From Polynucleobacter sp. (GTDB taxonomy: Bacteria; Pseudomonadota; Gammaproteobacteria; Burkholderiales; Burkholderiaceae), in contig JAUYRJ010000047.1 of the NCBI GenBank assembly GCA_030696845.1, positions 1 to 57,579 on the forward strand: a DNA stretch of 57,579 nt, in the 5' to 3' direction. The position numbers and the translations under genes were made by a program. This document shows positions 28,106 to 36,894 of the stretch, one piece after another. How positions within the stretch are numbered: position 1 is the first letter of the stretch; every line of letters begins with the position of its first letter. The notes beneath the pieces are model-generated. The model was not told where the DNA came from. It was given only the letters and a program-made list of their open reading frames with translations, and ran no database searches.

Positions 28106-29475
28106 GTCATTTTGCCGACAGCGCCCTGTTGCCACACATACTCATTGGCGGCCTGTATGTCATCTTTAAATTGCTCGGCTATTAGAGTAAATTCATCTTG
28201 CGCGGCAATAAACGCATCGACGATAGCCGGATCAAAATGCGTTCCCTTGCAAGCCACAATCTCTTTTATTGCATCGGCGTATGCCCAGCCATGCTTGTAT
28301 GGTCTTTGCGAGACCAAGGCATCGTACATATCAGCCAAAGCCATAATGCGAGCCTCAAGCGGTATTGCTACACCGCGTAAACCACGAGGGTATCCCGTGC
28401 CATCCCATTTTTCATGATGCGCACCGGCAATCTGAATTGCCGCCTGAATCACCTGATCCCGCACACTGAGATTCGCCGCCGATGCGAGCAAAACCGATTC
28501 ACCAACCGCGGCATGGGTTTTCATGATGTCCCACTCATCCGCAGTAAGGGGCCCCGCCTTTAACAATATCGAATCTGGAATGGCCACTTTGCCAATATCG
28601 TGCAAAGGCGCTGCCTTGAACATCGCCTCAATGGCTTCATTACTTAATTTGTCTAGGTAATGGCCGCTTTCTCTCAATTGCTTCGCCAATGCGCGCACGT
28701 AATGCTGAGTGCGAATAATGTGATTGCCGGTCTCGTTGTCTCTCGCTAAAGCCAATTTCTCCAGAGCAAGCAGCATTTGGTCTTCTTTTTCATGCCGGCG
28801 CTGCTTTTCCGATGCGACCAATTGATCGTAATAAAAATTACTAATCGCAATGTAAATCAGGGCGTATAGCACCACCACGACAACCTGCGCAATAAACTCG
28901 GGGATACTTTCATTAAAGAAATGAAATTGCGTCCCGCCATACTCCGAAGAAGTAACAGTCCATATCCGAAAAAGCCACATCATGATTTGAGCGATAATCG
29001 CAACCAACAAAAACAAGATATAGATGGATGCAAATTTTCGGTATTGCTTATTTAATTCAATCAGCTGCCATACCGATAAAGTAATCGTGATCGTACTCAA
29101 ATAGACTACCTGAATTTCATAACCTTGATATAGCTCGATTAATCCTAAACCCATTCCAATCGGTAACAATGCCAATAAAGACAACATGACTACCCATTTT
29201 TTTGGTCTGGAATTTAGCGATTTAAATAGAAGGCACAGACCGATCTCGGCTGCTACCATCAGGAGGCTGCCGGATAATAAAGGCAGTGAATGCTTGAACA
29301 GGGGAAATAAAACCAGAACAAAGCAAGAGAGCGACATGCACAAGACGGAGAAAGCCCAAAATGCCTTCTGGCTGTGCAGTGGAAATTGCAGCTTGAGATT
29401 ATGATAAGTGTTAAAGCTCAGGCCAAAGAAAATTAAGCCAAACCCAAGGTACAAGACTTCATTGGCTAACTCCAT
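28102..29475 (-). CDS. Membrane HD-GYP domain protein (putative c-di-GMP phosphodiesterase)
   Basis: A 457-residue protein. The first about 215 residues hold seven or eight hydrophobic helices that I do not recognise as a named sensor domain. A short coiled linker (220-245) leads to the HD-GYP domain: ARDNETGNHIIRTQHY, HDIGK at 292-296 and HHEKWDGTGYP at 353-363, then GLRG and ALADMYDALVSQRPYK. All metal-binding and GYP residues are intact, so c-di-GMP hydrolysis is expected. It lies next to a GGDEF-EAL gene on the same strand (165-base gap), making this a local c-di-GMP signalling group. Confidence 0.9.
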   Translation of the reverse strand: MELANEVLYLGFGLIFFGLSFNTYHNLKLQFPLHSQKAFWAFSVLCMSLSCFVLVLFPLFKHSLPLLSGSLLMVAAEIGLCLLFKSLNSRPKKWVVMLSLLALLPIGMGLGLIELYQGYEIQVVYLSTITITLSVWQLIELNKQYRKFASIYILFLLVAIIAQIMMWLFRIWTVTSSEYGGTQFHFFNESIPEFIAQVVVVVLYALIYIAISNFYYDQLVASEKQRRHEKEDQMLLALEKLALARDNETGNHIIRTQHYVRALAKQLRESGHYLDKLSNEAIEAMFKAAPLHDIGKVAIPDSILLKAGPLTADEWDIMKTHAAVGESVLLASAANLSVRDQVIQAAIQIAGAHHEKWDGTGYPRGLRGVAIPLEARIMALADMYDALVSQRPYKHGWAYADAIKEIVACKGTHFDPAIVDAFIAAQDEFTLIAEQFKDDIQAANEYVWQQGAVGKMT

Positions 29476-29640
29476 GTGAAATCAGCCTTTTCAATCAGTG
29501 TTACAACGAACAGACAATGCATGACTTCTTTATAACAGTAAAAATGAAGGTGTTTAATATATATTTTTCAATTGACTCGATCTGCTAAGTGATCTGCGTA
29601 GGGCCACCCAATATGCAACACACCTTAGCATCTAATCCAG

Positions 29641-32283
29641 TCAGGATTCTTCTAAAACATGATGACGCATCGCACTCGAAAAATTGCCTTGCAGTATGGC
29701 ATCAATGGGTAATGCTTTAGCAAACAGAAAACCTTGTGCTTTGTAGCAGCCCAACTCGATTAGCATCTTTTTTTGCTCAACCGATTCGACGCCCTCAGCC
29801 GATATGTCCAGATTCAATGCTTTGGATAAACTGATAATACTTTCAATGATTTTTTTGTTGCCAGCCTCGTGATGTGCGGCAATGAATGCACAGTCAATCT
29901 TCAGTTTATGGATCGGCATATTACCGAGCCTAGATAAAGACGAATAGCCCTTACCAAAATCATCAATTGCAATTTTAATACCCAGACCAATAATGCAATC
30001 GAGTTGACTCGCCGCATCATCTGCGCTCTGGATCAATTCCGTTTCCGTAATTTCCATAATCAAACTGGAATAATCCAACTCGTCACTTAAGTGATCGGCC
30101 AAAATCTTAAATATTTTTCTATCCTTAAAGAGCTTTGGCGAAGAATTGAATGAAACTTTAGCGCCCTTAAATTGACTTGTAAGGATATTGAGGTCTCGCA
30201 AAATACCCTTCAGCATTGACTCCGTGACTTGCCCAATCAGGCCGCGTTGCTCAGCAATCGGAATAAACTCATCGGGGGGTATAAAGCCAAACTGCTCATC
30301 ATGCCATCGCGCGAGGGCTTCAAAACCAATGACTTCACCAGTGCGCATATCCACTTCGGGCTGATAGTAAGGAATGATGCGATGCTCCCTCAAGGCAATA
30401 ATCAGCTTGGTTTCAATGGCATTTCGTCTGGCAATTTGCTGTTTAACGCCATCATCAAACCAGGTCACCCGAGATCGACCGTTTTCTTTAGAAAACTGGA
30501 GTGCCGTATCGGCATAAATCAACAGGTCTTGAATATTTTTGGAATTATTCGGGTAAATGGAACCGCCCGAACTAAAACTGGATGAAATGGTGTTTTTAGA
30601 ATTCGCGCCGATCTCAATTTCCACGCTATGCAGGATGGCGGCGATCTCGACTTTCGTTTTTTCAATATCACCCCGAACTTCAACAATAGCAATGAACTCA
30701 TCACCGGAGCGACGGAACAGCAAATGCGGATTAGGCAAATTACACTTTAAATACTCGGATACCTGAAGGATAGCCACATCACCTTGTTCATGGTTATAGG
30801 TATCGTTAATACTTTTAAAGTGATCTAAATCGATAAACAACAGAATAAATGGGGTTTGCGCATCGGACTCCAACCGCTGCTTGACGTATTCCAAGAAAGC
30901 CCGGTAATTCGGTAGTGAGGTTAATTGATCTTCGTAAATTAATTTTTTGAGCTGTTCCTCAGCGGATTTAATAGGTCTAATATCCGAAAAAATAGCGACA
31001 TTACCCCGATTCACGCCCCGACCATCTATCAAAGTTGATATGGATAACATGGCTGGAATCTCCTCGCTTTGGGCTCCTATAAAGTAGGCCTCCCCTTTCC
31101 AGGACCCTTGCTCCCTAATCGCCACAGAAATGCGTTCATGCGTCATTTCTGAGGCATTGTTTCGGTATAAGATTCCCGCAGGCTTGCCGATCAAGTCCTC
31201 TTTTGAATACCCCGTCAGACTCAAAAGCGCCTGGTTTACATCCAGAATTTGTCCGCCAGTATCCGTGATCAGAATCGCCTCACCCGCAGTCTCAAACACC
31301 TTCGATGAAATCAACAGCTTTGCGTTGGATTCCTTTTGCAGGGCAAAAATCTTCTGAATCGATGTCAAGATCGTATCAATTTCATCTTGGCTATCCGTGG
31401 TTTCGCTGACGAAGTCCTCGCCTTTAGCGGCTTTCGACGCGGCCGTAACGAGGTCATTTAGGCGACTAGTCGTGTTTTGCGAAAACGTATAAGACCATTT
31501 TTTTAGGCTTAGAAAAACAAAGAGTCCGCCCAAGGCCGCAATCACAAACCCAATCAATACACCCACAAAGCCGCCCAAAATGGACTTGGAGACCCCTACC
31601 GATAAATCGATGACATGATCACCACCTTGAATGCGCACATCGCCCGTAACATTATTATCGCCAAATGTACTGACCGGCTTGTAATCGGGGGTATTGATAT
31701 TGATTTTTAAATAGGGTGGTAACTTCAAGGCGTCAATGCTGGCCTGGATGTCAAATCGAATGAGCAAAACGCCCAGCGCACTATCGGCAAAAGGAGCGAC
31801 GATGGGCAAGGCAATTAATAAATAGCGTTTTTGCGCCTCATCTAAAAACGCTGCTTGCATTTGATCGGTCTCCACCACCTGGCGCACTACCGGCAATGTC
31901 TCCCTTGTTTTCTCCGGAAAACTCTCTGTGATAATAAAATCTCGACCCCGGTAGTCTAATAAGTCCACCTTGTGTTTATTGGTTGCATTAATACGTTGCA
32001 ATAGGGGTCTTAAATAGGTATCCCGACCTTCTGAATCAGTCAACCCCGTCCAAATGACGGGTGAAGTACCCAGTGCGCTCGCCTCCCTGAGGGCCGCTGA
32101 AATATCAGCGTCGATCTTCGTTTTAACTAGGGTTTGATATTGAACGGTTTGATTGTGCTGATAAATGAGGATGCTGGTAATGGATAGAGCCAGAATCAGC
32201 GCTGTAGTCAATACTAAATAAGCGCCAATAATCTTAAAGAGTTTGACTCTAATTTGGTTTTGCAGTGACTGAGGCTTAATCAT
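29641..32283 (-). CDS. CHASE4-like / PAS / GGDEF / EAL membrane protein
   Basis: An 880-residue transmembrane signalling protein. Membrane helices at about 18-41 and 237-260 enclose a periplasmic domain (about 42-235) resembling CHASE4. A PAS domain follows (about 328-440), then GGDEF (about 447-610) with SGDEF at 526-530, and EAL (about 622-870). In the EAL domain EAL 655-657, N713, E744, DDFG 774-777, K795 and E830 are all present, so phosphodiesterase activity is expected. The first glycine of GGDEF is serine, which can still be active in some enzymes. Its ATG overlaps the stop of the binding-protein gene by one base (TAATG), so the two are translationally coupled. Confidence 0.92.
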   Translation of the reverse strand: MIKPQSLQNQIRVKLFKIIGAYLVLTTALILALSITSILIYQHNQTVQYQTLVKTKIDADISAALREASALGTSPVIWTGLTDSEGRDTYLRPLLQRINATNKHKVDLLDYRGRDFIITESFPEKTRETLPVVRQVVETDQMQAAFLDEAQKRYLLIALPIVAPFADSALGVLLIRFDIQASIDALKLPPYLKININTPDYKPVSTFGDNNVTGDVRIQGGDHVIDLSVGVSKSILGGFVGVLIGFVIAALGGLFVFLSLKKWSYTFSQNTTSRLNDLVTAASKAAKGEDFVSETTDSQDEIDTILTSIQKIFALQKESNAKLLISSKVFETAGEAILITDTGGQILDVNQALLSLTGYSKEDLIGKPAGILYRNNASEMTHERISVAIREQGSWKGEAYFIGAQSEEIPAMLSISTLIDGRGVNRGNVAIFSDIRPIKSAEEQLKKLIYEDQLTSLPNYRAFLEYVKQRLESDAQTPFILLFIDLDHFKSINDTYNHEQGDVAILQVSEYLKCNLPNPHLLFRRSGDEFIAIVEVRGDIEKTKVEIAAILHSVEIEIGANSKNTISSSFSSGGSIYPNNSKNIQDLLIYADTALQFSKENGRSRVTWFDDGVKQQIARRNAIETKLIIALREHRIIPYYQPEVDMRTGEVIGFEALARWHDEQFGFIPPDEFIPIAEQRGLIGQVTESMLKGILRDLNILTSQFKGAKVSFNSSPKLFKDRKIFKILADHLSDELDYSSLIMEITETELIQSADDAASQLDCIIGLGIKIAIDDFGKGYSSLSRLGNMPIHKLKIDCAFIAAHHEAGNKKIIESIISLSKALNLDISAEGVESVEQKKMLIELGCYKAQGFLFAKALPIDAILQGNFSSAMRHHVLEES

Positions 32284-33488
32284 TACTCAATCGGAACAAG
32301 ATTGCCATTACGCGCAATCGAAACAAAAATCACATTCTTTTTGCTAAGCGCATCGTGATTTTCTTTTGTGAATGCCGGAGCATAATCGCGTATAGCCCCT
32401 TTATATTCTGGCAATTCTTCCAGTGCATTGCGAATCTGCTCGCGATTGCTGGACTTGGCCTTTTGTATTGCCAACGCTAGCAGGTGCACCGCATCGTAGG
32501 CTTGAGCAACGCCCACCGGACTCAGTATGTCAGCGTTCGATTCGAGTTTATTGTTCTTTTTGACCTGCTCCGCCAAATACCGCGCTTTTGGTCGGTTGTT
32601 ATTGATAAACGAAAAAGTTTGAATCACGTCAACCTGAATTTTTCCTAAATCATCACCAACCAGTTCGTGTATCGCACCACCCGATACCCCCCAATGGGAC
32701 ACAATGGGTAAGCGCTTAATGGCTGGCAAGGCGGCGATTTCCTTAAATAAAATCGCCCCTTCTTTTTCGTTTCCCACAAACAATAGGGCTTTACCACCCG
32801 CATCCAAGCATTCTTTGTAGGCTTGCGTAAAACTACTATCGCCCCAGTTGTACCACCGGATAGTCGAAAAATTAACGCCATATGCAGACGATTTTGACTT
32901 GATGACGTTATCAGCCGACCTACCCCACGACGTGCTCGGTAAAAAGGCGCAGGCATTTTTTGCTATGTATTTTTTAGCAATTCGCTCAATCATCGCCTCG
33001 ACGCCCCACTCATCTTTGAGTGACACTCGGAAGGAATACGATGGCTTGTAGCTATGATCCGTAATCTGATCGGCAGAACCCCATACAGAAATCAATGGCA
33101 GTTTAAGCCGATGCGCTTCTGGAAGCGTTTCCACTGAAATGGGACTGTACTTCCCTCCTAAAACCGCGACGATGTCCTTTTGTTGCGACAACTCAATAAA
33201 GTTATCTTTACCGCGCGCAGTGACTCCCTTATTGTCGGATTTAATCAATTTGAGGGGTCTGCCGTTTAAAACGCCGCCTGCTTGATTAATTTCATCGATG
33301 GCAACGATCATGCCCGCTTCGATTGCTTGGGGTGCTGTGTTGGTTTTTTGCCCATAGGCCCCATCAAAACCAATATAAATAGGTGCCTGCTCAGAGCCGG
33401 TCACTTGACTATGTGAGGCGGATGCAATGACAGATAAAACAACACAAATAATAGCCTTCACTTCATTACCCCGATACTTGTAGTTCAT
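32283..33488 (-). CDS. Periplasmic ligand-binding protein (branched-chain amino-acid receptor type), coupled to a GGDEF-EAL protein
   Basis: A 401-residue exported type I periplasmic binding protein (Peripla_BP_6). The signal region is about residues 8-28. Characteristic features are IYIGFDGAYGQ, AIDEINQAGGVLNGRPLKLI, VLGGKYSPISVETLPEAHRLKLPLISVWGS, and the hinge segment KGAIRDY. No permease or ATPase genes for an ABC transporter are near. Its stop overlaps the start of the membrane GGDEF-EAL protein, so it probably presents a ligand to that protein's periplasmic domain instead of serving transport. The start at ATG 33488 precedes a basic N-terminus (MNYKYRGNEVK); a start inside it is possible. 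Confidence 0.88.
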   Translation of the reverse strand: MNYKYRGNEVKAIICVVLSVIASASHSQVTGSEQAPIYIGFDGAYGQKTNTAPQAIEAGMIVAIDEINQAGGVLNGRPLKLIKSDNKGVTARGKDNFIELSQQKDIVAVLGGKYSPISVETLPEAHRLKLPLISVWGSADQITDHSYKPSYSFRVSLKDEWGVEAMIERIAKKYIAKNACAFLPSTSWGRSADNVIKSKSSAYGVNFSTIRWYNWGDSSFTQAYKECLDAGGKALLFVGNEKEGAILFKEIAALPAIKRLPIVSHWGVSGGAIHELVGDDLGKIQVDVIQTFSFINNNRPKARYLAEQVKKNNKLESNADILSPVGVAQAYDAVHLLALAIQKAKSSNREQIRNALEELPEYKGAIRDYAPAFTKENHDALSKKNVIFVSIARNGNLVPIE

Positions 33489-33830
33489 GTGCCTTACACC
33501 ATGCCAAGCAAATGAACCGCATTGGCATTCATTTTAAAGGAAATTAGCATAATCAAAATGCTGTGTAAGGTTACTAGTATATAAATCTGGTATCAATAGT
33601 AGATAAATACCAAATCAAATAAATTCAATATAAATACTTAGCCTGGAATCGCATTCCAGGGATAATCGAAGGGGGCGAGGTGCAATCAAGCCTTACAGGC
33701 ATAAATAAAAACAATGACCGCCACCTATCTAATTCACAGAAGGTCATTCTGGGCGCTTTACTCACGGCGCTCATTTTCGTTATCAGTCCCATTGCATCCT
33801 TCGCAAATACGATACCAACTCAGGCTCCAT
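33489..33830. other. 342-base AT-rich region between the binding-protein gene and the photolyase 3' end
   Basis: The region is AT-rich and should contain the promoter for the binding-protein/GGDEF-EAL operon (minus strand, near 33500-33600). It also holds a perfect inverted repeat at 33642-33660 and the beginning of a candidate small ORF at 33680. No other gene is seen. Confidence 0.5.
33642..33660. repeat. Perfect 8-bp inverted repeat
   Basis: CCTGGAAT at 33642-33649 and ATTCCAGG at 33653-33660 flank a 3-base spacer. There is no following T tract, so it is more like an operator or a small RNA hairpin. It lies 19 bases upstream of the candidate small ORF at 33680. Confidence 0.5.
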
Positions 33831-33895
33831 TCAAAACTCAAACCCCAGTTGCTGATGGTTTGTTCCCTTCTTTTTTTTGCCCATTCTTCGCTTGA
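33680..33895 (+). CDS. Candidate small exported protein, overlapping the photolyase 3' end
   Basis: GTG at 33680, preceded by aaggggg at 33669-33675, opens a 71-residue frame. Residues 20-45 (KVILGALLTALIFVISPIASFA) form a plausible signal peptide or membrane helix with a basic N-terminal region. The last 65 bases are antisense to the 3' end of the photolyase gene. No family is recognised. The signal-like segment and ribosome site make it worth listing, but it could be chance. Confidence 0.3.
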   Translation: MQSSLTGINKNNDRHLSNSQKVILGALLTALIFVISPIASFANTIPTQAPFKTQTPVADGLFPSFFCPFFA

Positions 33896-35357
33896 TTGAA
33901 TTTGATCTCGAAGCATGTTTCTGAATAACGCCTTGCTTGCCTGCTTTTACTGAAGGCGATTTTTTGCGGCTGTGAAGGCGGTCTTTTGCATTTCGGATTG
34001 CATCCTCTAGATGCACAATGGGTTTAATGATGCGGCTTTCGCCTTGCAGGCCTAGATGATCTTGAATTTCAGGGGTCATTTTCCAGGGCTCAAAAAGCCA
34101 CGTATCTGGAATGGGACGCATCCGCGGCAACCATTTTTTTACAAAGATACCGCGAGGATCGTGATCTTGAGCCTGTTTAATGGGGTTATACACTCGCGTT
34201 GTGTTAATGCCTGTGGTGCCAGATTGCATTTGCAATTGGCTCCAATGAATACCGGGCTCGTAATCGAGGAACTGGGTCGCGAGCCACTCTCCAACTGGGC
34301 GCCAATGAAGCCATAAGGGATAAGCTGCCACTGAAACCAGCATGGCCCGCATTCTAAAATTGAGCCAGCCCGTTTCTTTGAGCATCACAACACACGCATC
34401 CACCATGGGCCATCCAGTTTGAGCAGCTTTTAATGCCTCAAAGTACTCTTGGTTAAATTCTGCCTCGCGTAAGCCGTTATAGCCTGGGTGCATATTGCGC
34501 CACTCAATCTCGGGCTCACTTTCGAGTTTTTGGATAAAGTGGCAGTGCCAATGCAGGCGACTCAAAAAGGTAATTAGACCAGCCCGATGTCGCTCCGCAC
34601 CACTAGGCAGTTCAATGATTTTTTGCCGAGTGCGTTGAACGACTTCTCGCATGCTAATGCAGCCGTAGCTTAAATACACCGATAGTCGAGAGCATGCATC
34701 AGGGGCGCTGAGCGGTGAAGAGATACCACCGCGATAGCCTATGCTTCGGGCATTTAGAAAACTATTTAGTGTCGGTATCGCCAGACTTCGACCGCCCCGT
34801 TGACGCATCGGCGGATTGTGTTTTAAGTGACTTGGGGCCTCCATCAGAACAGGCCTGGGCTCATAGCGTTTCCAAAAACGGAGCACTGAAATCGCCTGTA
34901 CGGGCATAGCCATATGTTTTTCCCATACGCGTTGCCATACATCGCGATTCTTTAAACCCCGCACTACTCCAAACTGAGGGTATTCAGTCCAAACTACACG
35001 GTGTTGCTTACACCATGCAGCCACATGTTGATCACGTTTATATGTAAATTGATTGCCGGTCTCTTCATGGGAGTGGATTCTTAAAAATGGTTCCACTTGC
35101 CAAATTTTAGATAAAACAGCAGTAGCATCACCGTGATGAATTTCTAAAGAGCCGCCATGAGCGCGCAATTGAGCATCTACTTCGATAATGGATTCGCGGA
35201 TAAATTCAAAATGCTGAAGCGCGACATCGCTTTGGGCCCAAAGCATCGGCTCAACAATATAGATACACCGAATGGGTCTAGTACGCGCTGCTTGCATGAG
35301 CGGCGCATGATCCTCACAACGCAAGTCGCGCTTAAACCAAACTAGGTCATAACTCAT
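33831..35357 (-). CDS. Cryptochrome/photolyase family protein
   Basis: A 508-residue protein with the photolyase layout: an N-terminal antenna-binding domain (YDLVWFKRDLRCEDHAPLMQAA), then an alpha-helical FAD domain with GGISSPLSAPDACSRLSVYLSYGCIS, FLSRLHWHCHFIQ, TGWPMVDACVVMLKETGWLNFRMRAML and the W-rich DYEPGIHWSQLQMQSGTTG. It is expected to repair UV-induced pyrimidine dimers in light, or to act as a photoreceptor. A basic tail (about 455-505, rich in Arg, Lys and Ser) extends beyond the usual end and may bind DNA. ATG 35357 is chosen; TTG 35363 is a near alternative. Subclass cannot be settled by eye. Confidence 0.9.
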   Translation of the reverse strand: MSYDLVWFKRDLRCEDHAPLMQAARTRPIRCIYIVEPMLWAQSDVALQHFEFIRESIIEVDAQLRAHGGSLEIHHGDATAVLSKIWQVEPFLRIHSHEETGNQFTYKRDQHVAAWCKQHRVVWTEYPQFGVVRGLKNRDVWQRVWEKHMAMPVQAISVLRFWKRYEPRPVLMEAPSHLKHNPPMRQRGGRSLAIPTLNSFLNARSIGYRGGISSPLSAPDACSRLSVYLSYGCISMREVVQRTRQKIIELPSGAERHRAGLITFLSRLHWHCHFIQKLESEPEIEWRNMHPGYNGLREAEFNQEYFEALKAAQTGWPMVDACVVMLKETGWLNFRMRAMLVSVAAYPLWLHWRPVGEWLATQFLDYEPGIHWSQLQMQSGTTGINTTRVYNPIKQAQDHDPRGIFVKKWLPRMRPIPDTWLFEPWKMTPEIQDHLGLQGESRIIKPIVHLEDAIRNAKDRLHSRKKSPSVKAGKQGVIQKHASRSNSIKRRMGKKKKGTNHQQLGFEF

Positions 35358-35363
35358 TAGCAA

Positions 35364-35827
35364 ATCTTACTGCGACTGGCTATGGGTTGCTGAATGAATC
35401 CCACTTCTGAGCTCGGTTAAAAATGGGGGGATTACCCTTGCTCTTTAGCCCTAGCTTTATTAATAAAGCTTTTCCTGTTTGCAGCTGAGAATCTTTGAGT
35501 AGTGACCCTAAGATCGGTTTAGCTTTCTTCGGGAAATAGTTCACGGGTCAGCTCCTCTACCTGAGGCTTCTTTAAAGCGATACGTCGTAATGTACTTGCC
35601 ATCATATCTTGGCAGTATTGGGCATTAAATTTTAACCTGCGATAAAAATTGATTTTACTCAAGTAAAAAGTTAATACGCCAAGATTCCTAACCTTTATTG
35701 ATAAGAAATAATTGAACTTATTTTATGAGTCAAACGGTCTAGCTATCATGTAAGATGTAACTTGATTTTTGAGCTGTCATGGCACTTTGTCAAGGCTACC
35801 GCCCTAAATTTTTACAAATAAATTCCT
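35364..35827. other. 464-base region between the photolyase and the outer-membrane barrel gene
   Basis: No established gene is seen. Two overlapping minus-strand small ORFs (35519-35605 and 35380-35544) lead towards the photolyase start. The rest is AT-rich and should carry the promoter of the barrel gene (about 35640-35820). Confidence 0.5.
35380..35544 (-). CDS. Candidate 54-residue small ORF just upstream of the photolyase gene
   Basis: GTG at 35544 is preceded by a strong agaggag site seven bases upstream and opens a 54-residue, lysine-rich frame (MNYFPKKAKPILGSLLKDSQ ...) ending at TAG 35380, 22 bases before the photolyase ATG. The start of this frame overlaps the end of a 28-codon frame beginning at ATG 35605 (MMASTLRRIALKKPQ ...). 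The two could be consecutive small genes, or one gene split by a frameshift. No family is recognised. Position suggests co-transcription with the photolyase. Confidence 0.33.
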   Translation of the reverse strand: MNYFPKKAKPILGSLLKDSQLQTGKALLIKLGLKSKGNPPIFNRAQKWDSFSNP

Positions 35828-36685
35828 ATGAATAGCTTACTCAAAGTCTTCGCTGTTGCCATCTTTGCCCACTCATCTATCTTAAATGCCCAATCGGTCA
35901 GTACGTCTATAGTGCCAAATTCTGGTTCATATATCGGCTTAGGATTTGGTGCAAACTCAACCCAATTTAATGGTCAAACAATCCAAGCTACTGGCATCTC
36001 TACGGTAATGCCTGCCGGCACAACTGGAAATGCGGGGGGACCTCCCGTAGGCTTTGACTTTAGTTCAACAAATGCAATAGCTCCGGCTATTCAAGCTGGA
36101 TATTTTCAAAAACTACAGAATTCAAGTTACTTATGGGGGGCTAAGCTCTCTTATAGCTATATGGGCGGCTCAACATCCACAACAAATCGCTTGTTGATAC
36201 CGCAATTTGGAACGTATCCGAATGGCGATTCATTTACAGGCAATGCTGTTGCGCAATCATTTCAAAAAACAATCAAACATCAAATTTCAATAATTCCATA
36301 TTTCGGACAATCATTTGATAGAAGTACTATTTACTTTGGTGTTGGTCCGACTATCTCTCAGGTCAACTCTAAGATTAATAACTTAATTGGTTTTGCTGAC
36401 CTGAATGGGGTTAGGACTGATGTGTCAGGCACTCCTCAGAATTTTTCAGATACGCAGTGGGTATTTGGTGGCACAGCCATGCTTGGTGGCACGTATTTTC
36501 TTGATAAGTCATGGTTTATGGACTTTAGCTACTCTTACAGCATGACGCAAAATAAGACTTCAAGCTATTTTTCAACTTTTAATAATCCCGGCACTCCTAA
36601 TAGCTATAGCGGCTCCTTGATTGGCAGCAGTACAGGTACAGCAACGATTCAGACCATAGGCTTGACTATTAATAAACTTTTTTAG
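35828..36685 (+). CDS. Outer-membrane beta-barrel protein, function unknown
   Basis: A 285-residue protein with a signal peptide (MNSLLKVFAVAIFAHSSILNAQ). The mature sequence has alternating polar and aromatic residues, many Ser, Thr, Asn and Gly, and repeated barrel-strand patterns such as YLWGAKLSYSYMGGS and WFMDFSYSYSMTQ. It ends in LTINKLF, with terminal phenylalanine, as outer-membrane barrels do. No specific family is recognised; eight to ten strands are plausible. Codon use and base composition are noticeably more AT-rich than in its neighbours, which may mean recent acquisition or a fast-changing surface protein. Confidence 0.72.
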   Translation: MNSLLKVFAVAIFAHSSILNAQSVSTSIVPNSGSYIGLGFGANSTQFNGQTIQATGISTVMPAGTTGNAGGPPVGFDFSSTNAIAPAIQAGYFQKLQNSSYLWGAKLSYSYMGGSTSTTNRLLIPQFGTYPNGDSFTGNAVAQSFQKTIKHQISIIPYFGQSFDRSTIYFGVGPTISQVNSKINNLIGFADLNGVRTDVSGTPQNFSDTQWVFGGTAMLGGTYFLDKSWFMDFSYSYSMTQNKTSSYFSTFNNPGTPNSYSGSLIGSSTGTATIQTIGLTINKLF

Positions 36686-36894
36686 CCCCATTTAATGAGG
36701 GTCATTCAAGCTTCCATTCGTCAGCTTTTTTTATTTCTAGTTTTAGCCTTTTTATCGGCATATGAGGCTGCAACAATAAATTTTATTTATCAGGGTTGAC
36801 CATCCTCCCCTATAAGACTAGCAGGACAGGAACATGGACAACTAACTGATGTTTTGGGTAAGGCCTAATGTTTAATAGATTTTAGGCATACTTG

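Noticed and set aside
36704-36740. Possible terminator after the barrel gene (AAGCT ... AGCTT followed by T residues)
   Set aside because: Only a 5-bp stem with a 10-base loop; too weak to list as a feature.
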